A stretch of DNA of 64,000 bases from Osedax fenrisi (taxonomy: Eukaryota; Annelida; Polychaeta; Sabellida; Siboglinidae): contig OZ025241.1 in the NCBI GenBank assembly GCA_964019155.1, forward strand, positions 29,331,816-29,395,815, in the 5' to 3' direction. This document shows, piece by piece, positions 12,590 to 26,700 of the stretch. The notes under the pieces are model-generated. The model ran no database searches. It had not been told where the DNA came from and saw nothing but the letters and a program-made list of their open reading frames with translations. A program made the translations under genes and the position numbers. How positions within the stretch are numbered: position 1 is the first letter of the stretch; each line of letters begins with the position of its first letter.

Positions 12590-13730
12590 GATGCAGGTAT
12601 ATTACAAATTCAGATATACGACTCAATCTATACGAATAGTTTCCATGTAAACCCAGAAGAGCTGCAGTAGATCATATAGTACTATATGTGTTATTAGTAC
12701 TATACTACTATGTATGTTAATTAATTATTAATATAATTCAATATATATTCACGTTGAGATTCATGACGAATTCCACTTATTCGACTAAGATATGGTATCA
12801 TTCTTATGTATGGTATTACATAATTATTCGTAATTGAATATGAAAATATACTATTCTACTTATAATATACCTATAGCCTATATACCTATAGGCTATAGGT
12901 ATACTTAATCTTGTATCAAATTAAATATAGAATTATACTTAATAGTAATTATTATAAACTATAGTTTGTCGATGGAGGTAGTTACAGCACGATAGCGCGT
13001 ATTAGGGAATTAAAGGGGAGAGGAGAATATTTAAATCTTCTCAAATAATTATTTGTTAATTTATTTAATTATAATTGTAGATTAGTCTTGTACAAGGAAA
13101 TAGGTCCGTTACAATTGTTGATAACAAAGTGATTACAAATTTATATATTAATATATAGAGTTATAAAGTTATATAAATGCATGGTCAGTTTTATAATTTT
13201 TTAATTTGTCTTTTTAATAGGTATTATTGGTTGCAACAAGAAATAAATCATGATTTATTTATTTTTTCTATTAATTTTAGACAGTAACTAATATTTAGTA
13301 CACATTATTAATTAGTCAAAGTAGTTTATTTAGGATAACTATAGTTTTTATGACAAATTTAACAATTTTAAATTTATATTTAAATTGTATTATATGTTGA
13401 TATTTTATTGATGAAAGCTATATATGTTAAACCTATATTTTTTTTTTTATAAATATATAGATATAATCTATAGATTATATATTTAGTATTATAAATACCA
13501 TATGTATTATCAAGTGTGTTATTTAGAATTATCTTTATTATTTAACTCTTTATAAAGATATAATAATATCTAGTTAAATGTTAGTTGTCCCAGAAAACCT
13601 ATCGGTGTTTAGTTATGTGACAATGTTTTAGAAGTATTTATAAAGTATGATCAAGTTTACCAAGTAGATAAACTTATATATATATATATATATTAAGAAG
13701 GTATGTTTAATATTAATTATAAATAATGTA
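12590..13730. other. A+T-rich non-coding stretch
   Basis: I see no gene or transposon end here. There are small palindromic runs such as CCTATAGCC/GGCTATAGG near 12869-12900 and a (TA)n run near 13675-13695. Confidence 0.5.
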
Positions 13731-13737
13731 AATAATA

Positions 13738-14880
13738 TTATATTATTACTAATATATTATATACCTTAAGGTTATCAATTGATACATTGGTCCCTAAGCT
13801 TGGGTAGCCTTGCGCACCAACGGCGTGGGTGCGCATCACGTTAAAAAAAAATAATCTCCATTCCTTCCTCTTGTGTGCCATCATTTCAGTTTCGACAATA
13901 CTTTTACCGGTCCATTCTTTGATATTGTCAATCCACATCTCTTTGGACGACCACAATGTCATTTTCCTTCAATATTTCCCTTTAGAATGAGTTTAGCAAG
14001 TATACTTGCTAAACAACGGTGTACCTATAGGTACACCTAGGTCCTAGGTGTACCTAGGTGAAGTAGCTACTTCAGAGCGTGTTACTTGACCATACCATGT
14101 TAATTGTCATCGTGTTACGATTGATCGTATGTCTGTGTAACGGCCAGCTTGCGATATTCTATTTCTGATTTCATCATTTGTTATTATATCTTTATAGATA
14201 ACACGAAGTAATTTCTGAAAGTTCTTTGTCTCAAATCCTAGTTTCGACTTCAGCTGTTAATGTCCATGTTTCGCATGAATATATAAAATGTGTCGTAACT
14301 AAATAGTTCATAAGCCTAAGCTTATAGCCCAGTCTAATATGTTTGTCATTCCATATTATAATATATATTCCATATTATAAAGTATACTTTCACGGTGCTG
14401 CATACTTGATTTGCTTAAGCACAATTGTGCTGTACTAGCTAAGATTTTTTTGGAACCTTGTTCAACAATGATGGATCCTAGATATTTGAAGTGGTTAACT
14501 ATCTTGTTGTGTATATTATGGGTGGTGATACACGGATTGGAGGTATTGTCATTTAACACAAATTTGTTCTTAGTTGGATGTATTTCCTTACCAAATTTAC
14601 TTGCTGCCAGTGATATATTCTTTGATAGATATACCAATTATTCTTCAGAACCAGCAAGAGTGTCAATGTCATCAGAAAACATTAGGTCAGTGATGATTCT
14701 TCCATTCATTTTGATAGTTCCATTATGAATGTGCAGTGCATAGTCCATTATTTATTCCAGGAAAAGGTTAAAAAGAGTAAGCGAGAGTAAGAAACCTTGA
14801 CTTACACTAGTTTTTGCTGGAAACCACTCACCAATTGCTACCATATAAAGGGAAATTTCTATAGTAATATAATATACTAG
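13738..14880 (-). pseudogene. LINE 3' half, minus strand, same family as 1-2335
   Basis: Read on the minus strand, this repeats the RT palm-to-C-terminus of the LINE at the left edge. From 14860 downward come the VSQGFLLSLTLFN region, then LMFSDDIDTLAGSEE (near 14680; here the catalytic box is SDD in an otherwise better frame). A 93-codon open piece (14637-14356) includes KYLGSIIVEQGSK, and a 74-codon piece (13962-13738) includes the DNIKEWTGKSIVETE block. The copy is 5'-truncated and carries stops, so it is inactive. It is inverted relative to the first copy, about 12 kb away. Confidence 0.85.
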
Positions 14881-14899
14881 ACTACAAATTATCACCAGC

Positions 14900-16252
14900 T
14901 ACAATTACTTATTGACCAATTCCTACTCCTCTATACGTATTTGACTTATGTCTACCCCAGCCCCTGTGATATTGAGCAAAGGTGATGTGAACGCGTCATC
15001 TTAAAATATCAGTTGGACTAAGAACGTATTATAAATATGTTCATATATATGTATCTTCAAGTAGGCATAAAACTGTTGATATAGTCCATGTGTTATTTAT
15101 AGGCGTTATATGACTGGCTATTTATGGGGACGTATTTAAATTATGATATATATCTCCTCTTCAAGTTTCCTCTTCGACTTTAAAGAACACATAATTTTTC
15201 ATTCCCTCCTCAAACCTATTGTAATAACTTAAGTTTATGTTAACTAAACAATTGCTCAGAACAATACTGATTTTCCTCAAAAAAAGTAAAAGTAAGTAAA
15301 TTATAGAATTCATCATCTCTCCCATACACATCTAAGGGGCCAAGCTTTATATATTTATATATAAATATATAACATCTTTAATCTCTCCCTACTATAAACG
15401 AAAATCCACCACACTATTTTGAAAAATAGTATTTTCCAATTAGGTTGTACTACAATGTACTACTAAACAAGGATTTTCGAAGCATTATTCAGGAAATTGT
15501 TGCTATAAAATGTGTCTACAGTGTATATTCCTTTACACAGATAATATTACAAAATAGCGTATGTATGTGGTGAAGTTTGTATTTCAATCAAATATTAATA
15601 TATTCTTATATTGTAAATTCTATACTTAACATTCGTACATTTAGTGATTCACTGATCACCACTTATACAAGAACTATTACGATTGTATATGACATCGATG
15701 TTATATGAGGTATTGGTAGTTATATATGGGTATAAATTGTAGAACCATATCATATTGGAAATATATGCCATGCAATTATTAATAATATGTACCAGCGAAA
15801 TTAGTTAGAAGTTACATGAACAATAATATTTAATTATTTAACAGAATTATTGTGACATCACAATAATTACTTATAAAATTATAAGTATTTCAATACGCAA
15901 CATACTAATTATCTACATTAATTTAGATTACAAACGAAGTTAATTTTCATTAATAAAGTGTACTATTTAATTAACTTACTAATTACTTAAGTATGCGAAA
16001 TCTAAAAATTCATATTTTTGATTTTACATTTTGTATTATTAACTTAACTTAAGATTATATTGAGGACAACAAAGTATTTGAAATAGTTCAAGTTAACAAA
16101 TAATTTTCAATAATTGTCCGGTTTTATTTATTATTAATTAAATTATAATATATATTAATGTATAATTATTAATAATTATTAGTATATAAACCTATAGGTA
16201 AAGTTACAGATATAAAAACTGATGAATCAAGTAATATATTAATTAGTTAATT

Positions 16253-16329
<77 letters not shown>

Positions 16330-17105
16330 CCTTACAATCGGATATATTGTTTATTATATGATTTAAAATATATTCAAAATGTATTCACGAATATTACTTA
16401 TTACGCTTAAAGTCTTAATACATGGAATTTTACTATTTGTTATAAAATATAATTGATGGTTTTGACAGATATTTGGATGGATATATATTTCAGCTATTCC
16501 CTCACATCTATATAAATATAACTTTATTTACATCGATAGTTCTATACTACTCAAATATCCATGGGTTTATGAAATTGACTTGTATTGGGATCGCAATAAA
16601 AGCCAATGATTAAACACAACCCAATTATAAAGTATATGGGCAAATGTTGTATGACCAATGGTCTATTCTTTTATAAATATATCTAGAAATATAGCTAGTG
16701 CGAATACATATTTATCTATATTTCTTTATCTCTAAGTTTTATCCTAGAATTTATAAAAAAAAAATTATAAAAAAGTATAGTTGTTTACCAAAGACATTAC
16801 TATTAATATCCAATATCTAGTAGGGACCTATCGAGTTAACAGTTTATTGACATTCAAATATTTATAAATTAGCTTTACATTTATTGCATTTATTTATCAT
16901 TTGGACCTCATGTGAGTAGCATGTTTTTTAAAAAATATATAATTTTTACTTTTATCACTTATATGCATTCACTTGTATCTAATTATATTAATGTGTATTA
17001 AAATAAATTATATTATTACTTATTGACGCATGATTTACAACGATATTATATCTAAATGCGTATAATTAAATACATATTACAGTGAGTGTGGCATCTAAAC
17101 TCGCT
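14900..17105. other. Non-coding A+T-rich stretch upstream of the CTP synthase gene
   Basis: No coding region is recognisable. A long (AT)n microsatellite occupies 16262-16326. The promoter and 5' untranslated region of the CTP synthase gene should lie in the last few hundred bases, but I see no distinctive core-promoter motif that stands out from the A+T background. Confidence 0.5.
16262..16326. repeat. (AT)n microsatellite
   Basis: An uninterrupted AT dinucleotide run of about 65 bp, some 780 bp upstream of the CTP synthase start codon. Confidence 0.95.
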
Positions 17106-20100
17106 ATGAAATATATCCTAGTTACTGGCGGTGTAATTAGCGGTATTGGAAAGGTTATTATATAAATATAAATATGTATGCTATCAATTTAAATATGATA
17201 AATGATTGAATTCATTTATATTTTTAAATATTCAAAATAATTTTTTGTTTATGAAGCATTTTTTTAAATATTATAAGTTGAAATGCTCTTCGTATTATTT
17301 AGATAATATATTTAATATTATATATACATATATGTTTATCATATGTATTACATAATACTTAATGTAATGTAATGATGCGGTTATGTCAAATTATTAATTT
17401 GTAATCTTTTTTATTATAAACTTTATAATAAAATCATATTTATATCATATACAGTGTATTATATACTGTACATATGGTACACTTTATTATATAGTTGATA
17501 ATAAAATAGTTCAAATTATCAACAATGATTCCAGATATATATATTAATAATATTATAGTAACTATATTAATTATATTTATAATTGTAAATGGAATTTGAT
17601 TCATATAGTATATGATATACTGTATATTCATATTATGCATTAAATTTATCTATATATTATATATACTCATTTTTTTATAAATAATATATAGATTTATTTA
17701 TAATGATTACAGCCAATTAAAGGCAATAATTCTAATAGTTCTTTTGTGGCGATATTCGATATCAAATTATTAATGACTATATTACTAAAACCCTAATATT
17801 TAATTGATATATATATATAAACTAATTTATTATTAAAGGTAGCCAGTAATCTCGGACTAGGTAATCACGTATAACTTATTAAATTTAGTTTATTTTATAA
17901 GATTGATAGTAAATTGTTCTTAATTTCTTTAAATTTCTCCTTTATAGTTGTTATGTTCTAAAAAATATAATATATTATAAATTATATAATATATAATATT
18001 ATGTTTTCATCAGAAAATATATATTTATATATTATACCTACTCATTGGCATAATCTAATATATAGGGTGTAATAGCAAGTAGTATAGGAACAATACTGAA
18101 GGCCGGAGGAGTTAGAGTTACCTCTATTAAGATCGACCCCTACATAAACATAGATGCCGGAACCTTTTCTCCCTACGAACACGGTTATTACTCTATTACT
18201 ATATATCTAGTGACGCTGTTACTGGCGCGGTATATGTGATCGTAATGCTAGTCAGGTGGCGTATTCTAGTGATAAAATGATGCTCAAATATAATCAGTTA
18301 CCTAAATTCTCGACTCAGGCTCATTTTTTTCTGAAAAAGCCACGGCTCAGCATTAAAAATCTCGGCATCATTTATATCACTAGTGTATACCTATTCAGGT
18401 AACCAGTGATCTCATGCGAAGTGATCTTACGCGTAATGATAATACATATTAATATAAATTATTTATAAATAATTAATTTACACTACTCACGAAATCATCA
18501 AACTGTACGAGAGCACTGGTAGCCCCTAGTCATATACGTGGGCATGAGTACAGCGTATAGTTTTAGAACGCTTATAGAATATGTAGTATTCACCATAATA
18601 ACGGCCCGTTATACATGAATTCAACTTATCAGCATTGTGATGCTATTGTATAGATATTTATATATCATTTTTGAAAATTGTATCTTTAGTAAATAGCGAT
18701 ATATACAAAAAATAATGCAAATTAAGAATATATATACATATATAAATTTATATAATTTCAATGATATAAAGTAAGTTAAAATAGTATAAAATATATTGAT
18801 TAATGATTATGGAGAGCTACAAATTAAACTTCTATTTCAAATTAAATCTAAATAATTAACAATGGATTCCCTTACCTAACTCGATACAATTCTATTGTTC
18901 AGGTGAAGTGTTTGTACTCAACGATGGTGGCGAGGTAGATCTTGACTTGGGGAACTATGAAAGGTTTCTCGACATTACGTTGCATAAAGATAATAACATC
19001 ACTACAGGTACTATTAATTATTTGTTAGTAATACTAACTTAATATATAATGTTTAGTGTTCTCAAATTGAGTTCAAATCATCAATTATTGCATAATAATA
19101 ATATTCATAAGATGATATCATTAAATAATTGCATGTTGCCCTGTATTTTATATATTTATTTTATTTACCTTTTATAATTAAGTATAAATAACTAGATATT
19201 AAATAGTAGTATTTATTTGTAATTTTTTAATGAAAATTACGAATTAAAATAAAGGTAAAATTACGATTATATTATATTTAAACTCTAATTTGGTTCTTTC
19301 ATATATTATAAACTATAAATTTCTAATCACCTTGTGAATGATTGCTTTAAATATATTATATTTATATAAATCATCGTCATAGTGATCATTACATCATCAT
19401 TGTGATCATTACATCATAATCATCATAGCGATTATTACATCATCATCGTCATAGCTATCATTACATCATAATAATTGTTATACCATTACATGGTTATAGT
19501 TACAACTAATACCACAAATAGGTAAGATATACCAGCATGTGATCAATAAAGAACGAAAGGGAGACTACCTCGGCAAGACTGTGCAAGGTACGTTGTGTTT
19601 ATGTGCGATTTGTTAATAGACAATTATAAGCGAATAGGTATACAGGATCTATAAAAGTAGTTTAGATAAATTATGTAATATAATACTTATATATTGGATG
19701 TATAATATATATATACAAGTTATCATATATATTTAAGATATATACTAGATACAAATAGATTGTAGTTATATGAACTGTCTCTATTTCACATGAGACTACA
19801 TGAGACAATCTCCACAGTGGTTCCTCATATCACGGATGCTATACAGGAGTGGATAGAGAGAGTTGCCCTGATTCCCGTTGATGGTAATAATAAGGAGCCG
19901 CAATGTTGCATAATAGAGGTAATCATGACCTTCATCACGACCTACCCCACCTCCAATCACCCCTTTTCACCTTAATGAATACAGTTTTATTTCTTGTTAC
20001 TTAGCTCTCATTAGCGAAACCGTTATAATATTCTATATCAACACTATAATATTTGTGGTATCAAAGTATTCCTGTTTTACTTATCGTATAACTATATTTT

Positions 20101-20728
20101 AATGCATTCATATTTCATGTTTATTAATTATTAATTTATAGTATATTAGTAAAATAAATAGTATTCATTCATAATTACTGATCCTCTAACCATCATTATA
20201 ATTGATTGCCTCACCTAATCGATAGCTAAGCCACGACTCACAGCCTGTCACATTCTTGTGATTTATTCTGTTTCATATTGCTGTGTGTAACTTTATAATT
20301 CATCTTTAAAATAGGCTATAACATTAATACTAAATTGTATACATACACACAAATATATATATATATATATATATATACATTTGTGTATGTTTCTGTATGG
20401 AGTTATAGATAGATATATTGTATTTATTTATGAAATAATTCCGTAATACATACGCTGAATATTCTTGCAAGCGTAATACTACCTCTATAACTCCCCTGCG
20501 CCCATTAGTTGGGAGGTACTATCGGAGACATCGAAGGTATGCCATTCGTTGAAGCGTTCAGGCAGTTCCAGTTCCGAGTGAAGCGCGAGAACTTTGCTAA
20601 TGTTCACGTCAGCTTGATCCCTCAGGTTGGTCTAGTGTCTTTGAATTAGGCCGGCGAACTCATTAAACACCCCCCGGTACTGCCGCTTCTTAATTGCTAT
20701 CTCTAGTATTTATATCGGACACTTATTA

Positions 20729-20759
<31 letters not shown>

Positions 20760-23700
20760 GATATACAGTTGTAAATGCGTTCCTGTTTAATTACATATAT
20801 ACTTGTGTGTGTGTTAATGAGCTATTCTTGAGGGCCATTATTAACGAGCCCACGCACCTGTGTTAACATTGAACTATGTCCCCAGCCGAAGACCACCGGA
20901 GAACAAAAGACCAAACCCACGCAGAACAGCGTACGAGAGTTGCGAGGCCTCGGACTGAGTCCAGATTTGGTTAGATTATCAATATTTGCACCTGGCTGTG
21001 TTTACGTAACTTATTAACTGCGAGATAAGCGAATGTGATGTAATCGCTTGTATTGCATAACGTTGTCATAGGCATTATAATTATTAAAGTACCGTATACT
21101 CATTATCATTTGTCACAGAATTCTTATTGACTTATTTAATTCTAAATATTGATATAAGTAAAATGATAAATTATATATTTACGAGTATATACTATATATT
21201 GTATATGTAATATAGTATATATTATATACCTGTATAAATACCTGTCTTTAATATATACTATAAGTTATAGTCTATAACATACTAGTAGTATTGTATTAAA
21301 CACATATTTAATGAAATCTCTATTAAAAAAATAATAAAAATACCATTTAAGTATTTATAATAAAAAAAATACTAAAAACCAATTCCATGAAATCATCCAT
21401 TAATCACTAGTATTTCATGACAAAGAACACATATTTTATGCATTCGTTTATATTTATTTATGTATATTATATTTTTATGATGCATTTCATGACCTAGTCA
21501 TTAAATATGTTGACCCAAATCAATTCACTATTGTTGCACTACTGGAATCTTTACATGAATAGCATTGTATTGGTATTTCTTATGCATTCATTGATATTTG
21601 GAATGCTTAAGGGTGCAAGTCAAAGTTATGATTATACTAATTTGAGTGAGAAGCTAAGTTTTTATTTATTTCAAATTTAAACTTTAAATATATATAAAGA
21701 TATTTCTCAATATATATATATATATTATATATATATATATAAACAGTTATGATAACCATATAATATTGAAATTTCCAAGTGTACTTATATATTCTATGTA
21801 TCTGTGTTTACTAATATCGACTACCCCTCTCTCACTACCAGATCATGTGTAGAAGTACCACTCCCCTGAGTGATGAATGCAGAGCGAAGATCTCAAACTT
21901 TTGTCACGTTCCCCCTAGTCAAGTTAGTCCAGCACACAGTTACATTCTACTACGTACATTCCACTGTGATTTGGTCATTGTGGGGTTTTTGGGTTTTTAA
22001 GTATATATATATAATTATATCACCATAAATAAAAAAGCTATTTTTTGGATTTTTAAATAATTAGTTTTATTCAACTAATGTTTTAAAGTTTTAGAGTATT
22101 ATGTTAACAATTGTTGTTATTAATTTTAATAAATGATGAAATAATATTATTAAAAGTTATAATTATTATTATTATATAAAGTTATATGTTAACGATTCAT
22201 ACTAGAATTAATCATAATATGATATTAGAATTATAAATTGAAATATGTAAAAGTAATTTATTAAAAATATAGGAAAAAAACTCATAAAAACAACTAAAAA
22301 CCAACAAATAAATTCAAATATTTTGTTGGGGTTTGCCAACCCTGATATTACTGAATAGTATCATTGTTATTGTAACCATGTTTACACTATTGTATAAAGG
22401 TCATCGGAGTTCACGACGTGGGGTCAATATACCGTGTTCCGTTACTGTTACAAGAACAGAACCTTGTGGACTTCTTCACTGAAAGACTAAACATGCACCT
22501 ACCAGACCATAGACCCCGCAAGTTCCTCACCAAATGGAAAGACCTCGCAGATAGGTTAGTTTGCAGGCTCCCATTTCAGATGCTCACTAATCATCAATAT
22601 CATCAAATATCATTACCTTATCAAATATAGCATATACTAATTTGTAAAAATATGAACATTATATTTAAATATAAATTAATATTTTAGATAATTGTTAGTT
22701 TTTAAAATTATACATTACTTATAGGGCCAGTGAATATTCAGTCTATTATTCAGTATATTGTATCTTATGTTAAAGATTGGGATACATACTATCTTTTGTG
22801 ATTGATTCTATTTAATAAATTAAACAAGAATATAATTAATTCTATAGATCTACAAATTAAAATATACTTTAAATAGACATTTTTTATTTATTAGTATAAT
22901 TATTAATTATTTAATATTGCAAATATTACTTAATATATATGCTTTTTATGCTCATATTATATTAACAAAGATAAGAAATTTATTTACAATTTTACTAAAA
23001 AAATATAAATATATAGAAACTATAAACATATAGTAAATAAAGATATATTTGTTATACATTGTGTTTACATATGACTATCATTAGTGGGTGTTTACTATAT
23101 TGTATTGATATATAAAGGTGATATATAAAGGTGTAATAAACACATTGTGTTAGATTTCCAGTGATAATATAACACTTTCTTATATACTATCTAATTAGAA
23201 TAAATATTTATATACAGTCTAAATATATATTAAAGTATATCTCACTCTCAATTTTGAATAATAAATACTTTTTGTATATCAATAATTATAGAAATTTAAT
23301 AACTAATATGTAAATAGATTAATACAGATGATGAGTTTTATCACCTAGTGGTGCCACTATATATAGCAGCGTATAACCCATAATGCACTATCAGAATGGA
23401 TAGAATGCTGAAGGAGGTCACCATAGCTCTAGTGGGTAAGTACACAAAGCTAGACGATGCCTATGCCTCAACGATTAAAGCTCTTCAACACGCTTCCATG
23501 GCTTGCAATCATAAACTCAATCTCAAGGTTAACATCCAGTCAACAATCGTATAGAATATATAGAAGAGCTTGTTTTGTTGAATAATTCATTTCATTAAAG
23601 TTAACATTGTATAAATACAAATAAATATCAAATTTGGTATCTCTCTAAGAAAGTTGTTTTCGTACAAATCTATCGACTGCTCAGAAACAATTAGAATAAT

Positions 23701-26700
23701 AATTCCATTCAAATTTATTTTATATAAGTTTATATAGAACATTTAAATAATTATAGTATATATATATATAAATACTGATTTATGTCATAATTATTAATAC
23801 ACTTCGATTAATTTTCTATATTTAAATTTATTTATGTTTGGTGACAGATTTTTGGTTTTAAATGTATTCATTAGCATTACAAATGTAATATACACTGCTC
23901 TAAGACTTAACATAAGACTGCGTAGAATCATTATCACCTATACAATATTGTATTATTGGGTACTTTTTTTGTAAAATCAGTTTAAACATAATATATATTC
24001 GATGATGTGATATTTTACAGCCAATACTATATAATATCCATGTAAATGTATCACTTCTAAACATACTAAGCCTAACATTCACTCTCTCTCTCTACTTCAG
24101 TGCATTGACTCCAGTGACCTTGAGAACGCTACCCGCGACGAAGACCCTGTGAGATATCACGAAGCGTGGCAACAACTTTGCAGCTCTAATGGGGTGATTG
24201 TGCCAGGTAGGTAGGGTGGTAGTAGTATAGGTAGCTTATAGGGTCTTTAATCGAAAGCATATTTCTATTAAAGGGTTCCTTTTTTACTCATTATATAACT
24301 ATATTATATTGTATACATATGCCATGTGTATTAATTATTTATTTATAGTATACAAGTAAAATAAATATTATTCATTCATTCATTCATTCATACCTCACAT
24401 CTTACCCTTCAACCCTATTCGTACAGGAGGCTTTGGCAACAGGGGTATCCAAGGTAAAATACAAGCTGCTGGCTGGGCTAGAAGCACTAAGAAACCATAT
24501 CTAGGTAGGTTATAATATCCGTATTACTATTATTACAGTCGATATATACAGGTGTAGTAAACACATGCTGTAAGTTAAAACTTAATGTATAGTGAACGTG
24601 TTATTATAATCTATCTAATTCTTACATCTATACCCATACCTACACCCACACCTATACCTACATCCACATCTACGCCCACACCTACATCTATACACTATAC
24701 AGGTATTTGTTTGGGTATGCAGTGCGCTGTAATTGAATTCGCACGGAATGAACTGAAATGGGAGGGAGCGAACTCTCTAGAGATTGACCCCGATACCAAA
24801 CATCCTGTGGTAAATATCTTCCCCTTCCTCTGATTCCTCCTCCTCTAAGAGTAGTGGGTTTAGTCACTATTAGACTATACGGGGTATAGACATTGTAGAT
24901 GTGTACAATAGACCTCTCTTCTCCCTCATACTCTGTAAGCATGGTGGATCTAGTGAGTATATACATAGCCTATAGCCCCCTCCCCTATGCTAGGTGATCT
25001 AATGCTTACATAGTAGACCTGTTCGTTCAAATCAATTTTTAATCCTTCATATAAAATATAATACATCTATATTTTAGTATAATATGTATTAACAATTTAT
25101 ATAAAAAAATAGTTACCTTTGGTCACGAAGCATTTAAAGTTTGAAATATAAATTAATATTTTAAAATTTAATGTAAAATATCACATGTATAATAGTCATT
25201 CCACCATCTTATTATCTTTGGTGTTTACATTTAAAATTAAAATATTTAAAATTAATTATGTATTTGTATTATTTCATTTTTATATCTACAAATTACCAAT
25301 ATTAATTTCTCCTAAAACTCGAGAAAATACACCATTTTACAAAGTATTTATTTCAAAATAATTCAACAAAATAATTCAACAAAATAATTAATATATATAT
25401 AATTATACTTTACATAAATTTGAGTGATCATATTGTATTGAATTGTGGATATAAGTTAGATATAAATGTCCTTTATACAAATAAAATTAAAAAAATATGT
25501 AAACATATTTTGTATTTCAAATAAAAATTTACAAATGATATTAATTTTTTTTCTAAAAATAATTTTAAATTTTTTAATAATTAATTTGAATTGTATTATC
25601 TATAAATTATATATTTTATTTTTTTTTAATTAAATTTTTATAATTAATTTATATTATATTATACGATTTTTAGATATTTTTTTTACTAAAATTATTTTAT
25701 AAAATTTTGGCATCTAAATTGTTATGAAAAATATTTTGTATTGTTAATACTACTTGTAATATATGTTTCTAGGATATATCCATAGTTGGCTTAAAAAAAA
25801 TCATTAAATTTTATAAAAATTGAATAAAACTTATTTCTATATCTCCCCCATGTTAAATTTTATATGTATTCAATGTTAAAATAAAAAGGTCTCGTGACAT
25901 AAAACTATTTAAGATATAGGTCTAAAATTGTAAACACTTATTCATCATAGCATACATAATTGTCATAGATGTGAAGGTTTATAAAATTATGAAAAAACAA
26001 TTAGTACAAACCGGTCTACTACTTAGCCTACTAAAAGCCCTCCCCCCTATGCCAGGTGATTGTGATGCCTGCATAGCCTATAGCCTCTCCCCCCTATGCC
26101 AGGTGATTGAGATGCCTGCATAGCCTGTAGCCTCTCCCCCTATGCCAGGTGATTGAGATGCCTGCATAGCCTATAGCCCTCTCCCCCTATGCCAGGTGAT
26201 TGAGATGCCTGCATAGCCTATAGCCCTCTCCCCCTATGCTAGGTGATCCATAGCCTACAGCCCCCTCCCTACACTAGGTGATCTAATACCTAAATAGCCC
26301 CCTCCCTCCCCCATATGTTAGGTAATTGAGATGCCTGAACATCATACTGGAGAACTAGGAGGAACCATGCGTCTGGGTCTCAGGAAGACTGTGTTCAGGG
26401 ATGGCGATACCTCTGTTATACGTTTGTATCACCCCACCCCTACCGCCCCCTTCAACCCCGCCACCCGTAACTAATGGTGGCCTATCATTACAGGCAAGCT
26501 GTACGGTAATCATGACACAATAGAAGAGAGACATAGGCATAGATATGAGGTAAGCCACCGCAGCGTATGTTTGTGTTAATGTTTCTCTGATTCTTACGCA
26601 CATATTCTTATATATATATATATTAAAAATTCAATAAATGCAGTTTCAGAATATATAAAATCATTATGAAATATAATTGGTATAAATACATTTAGAAAAC

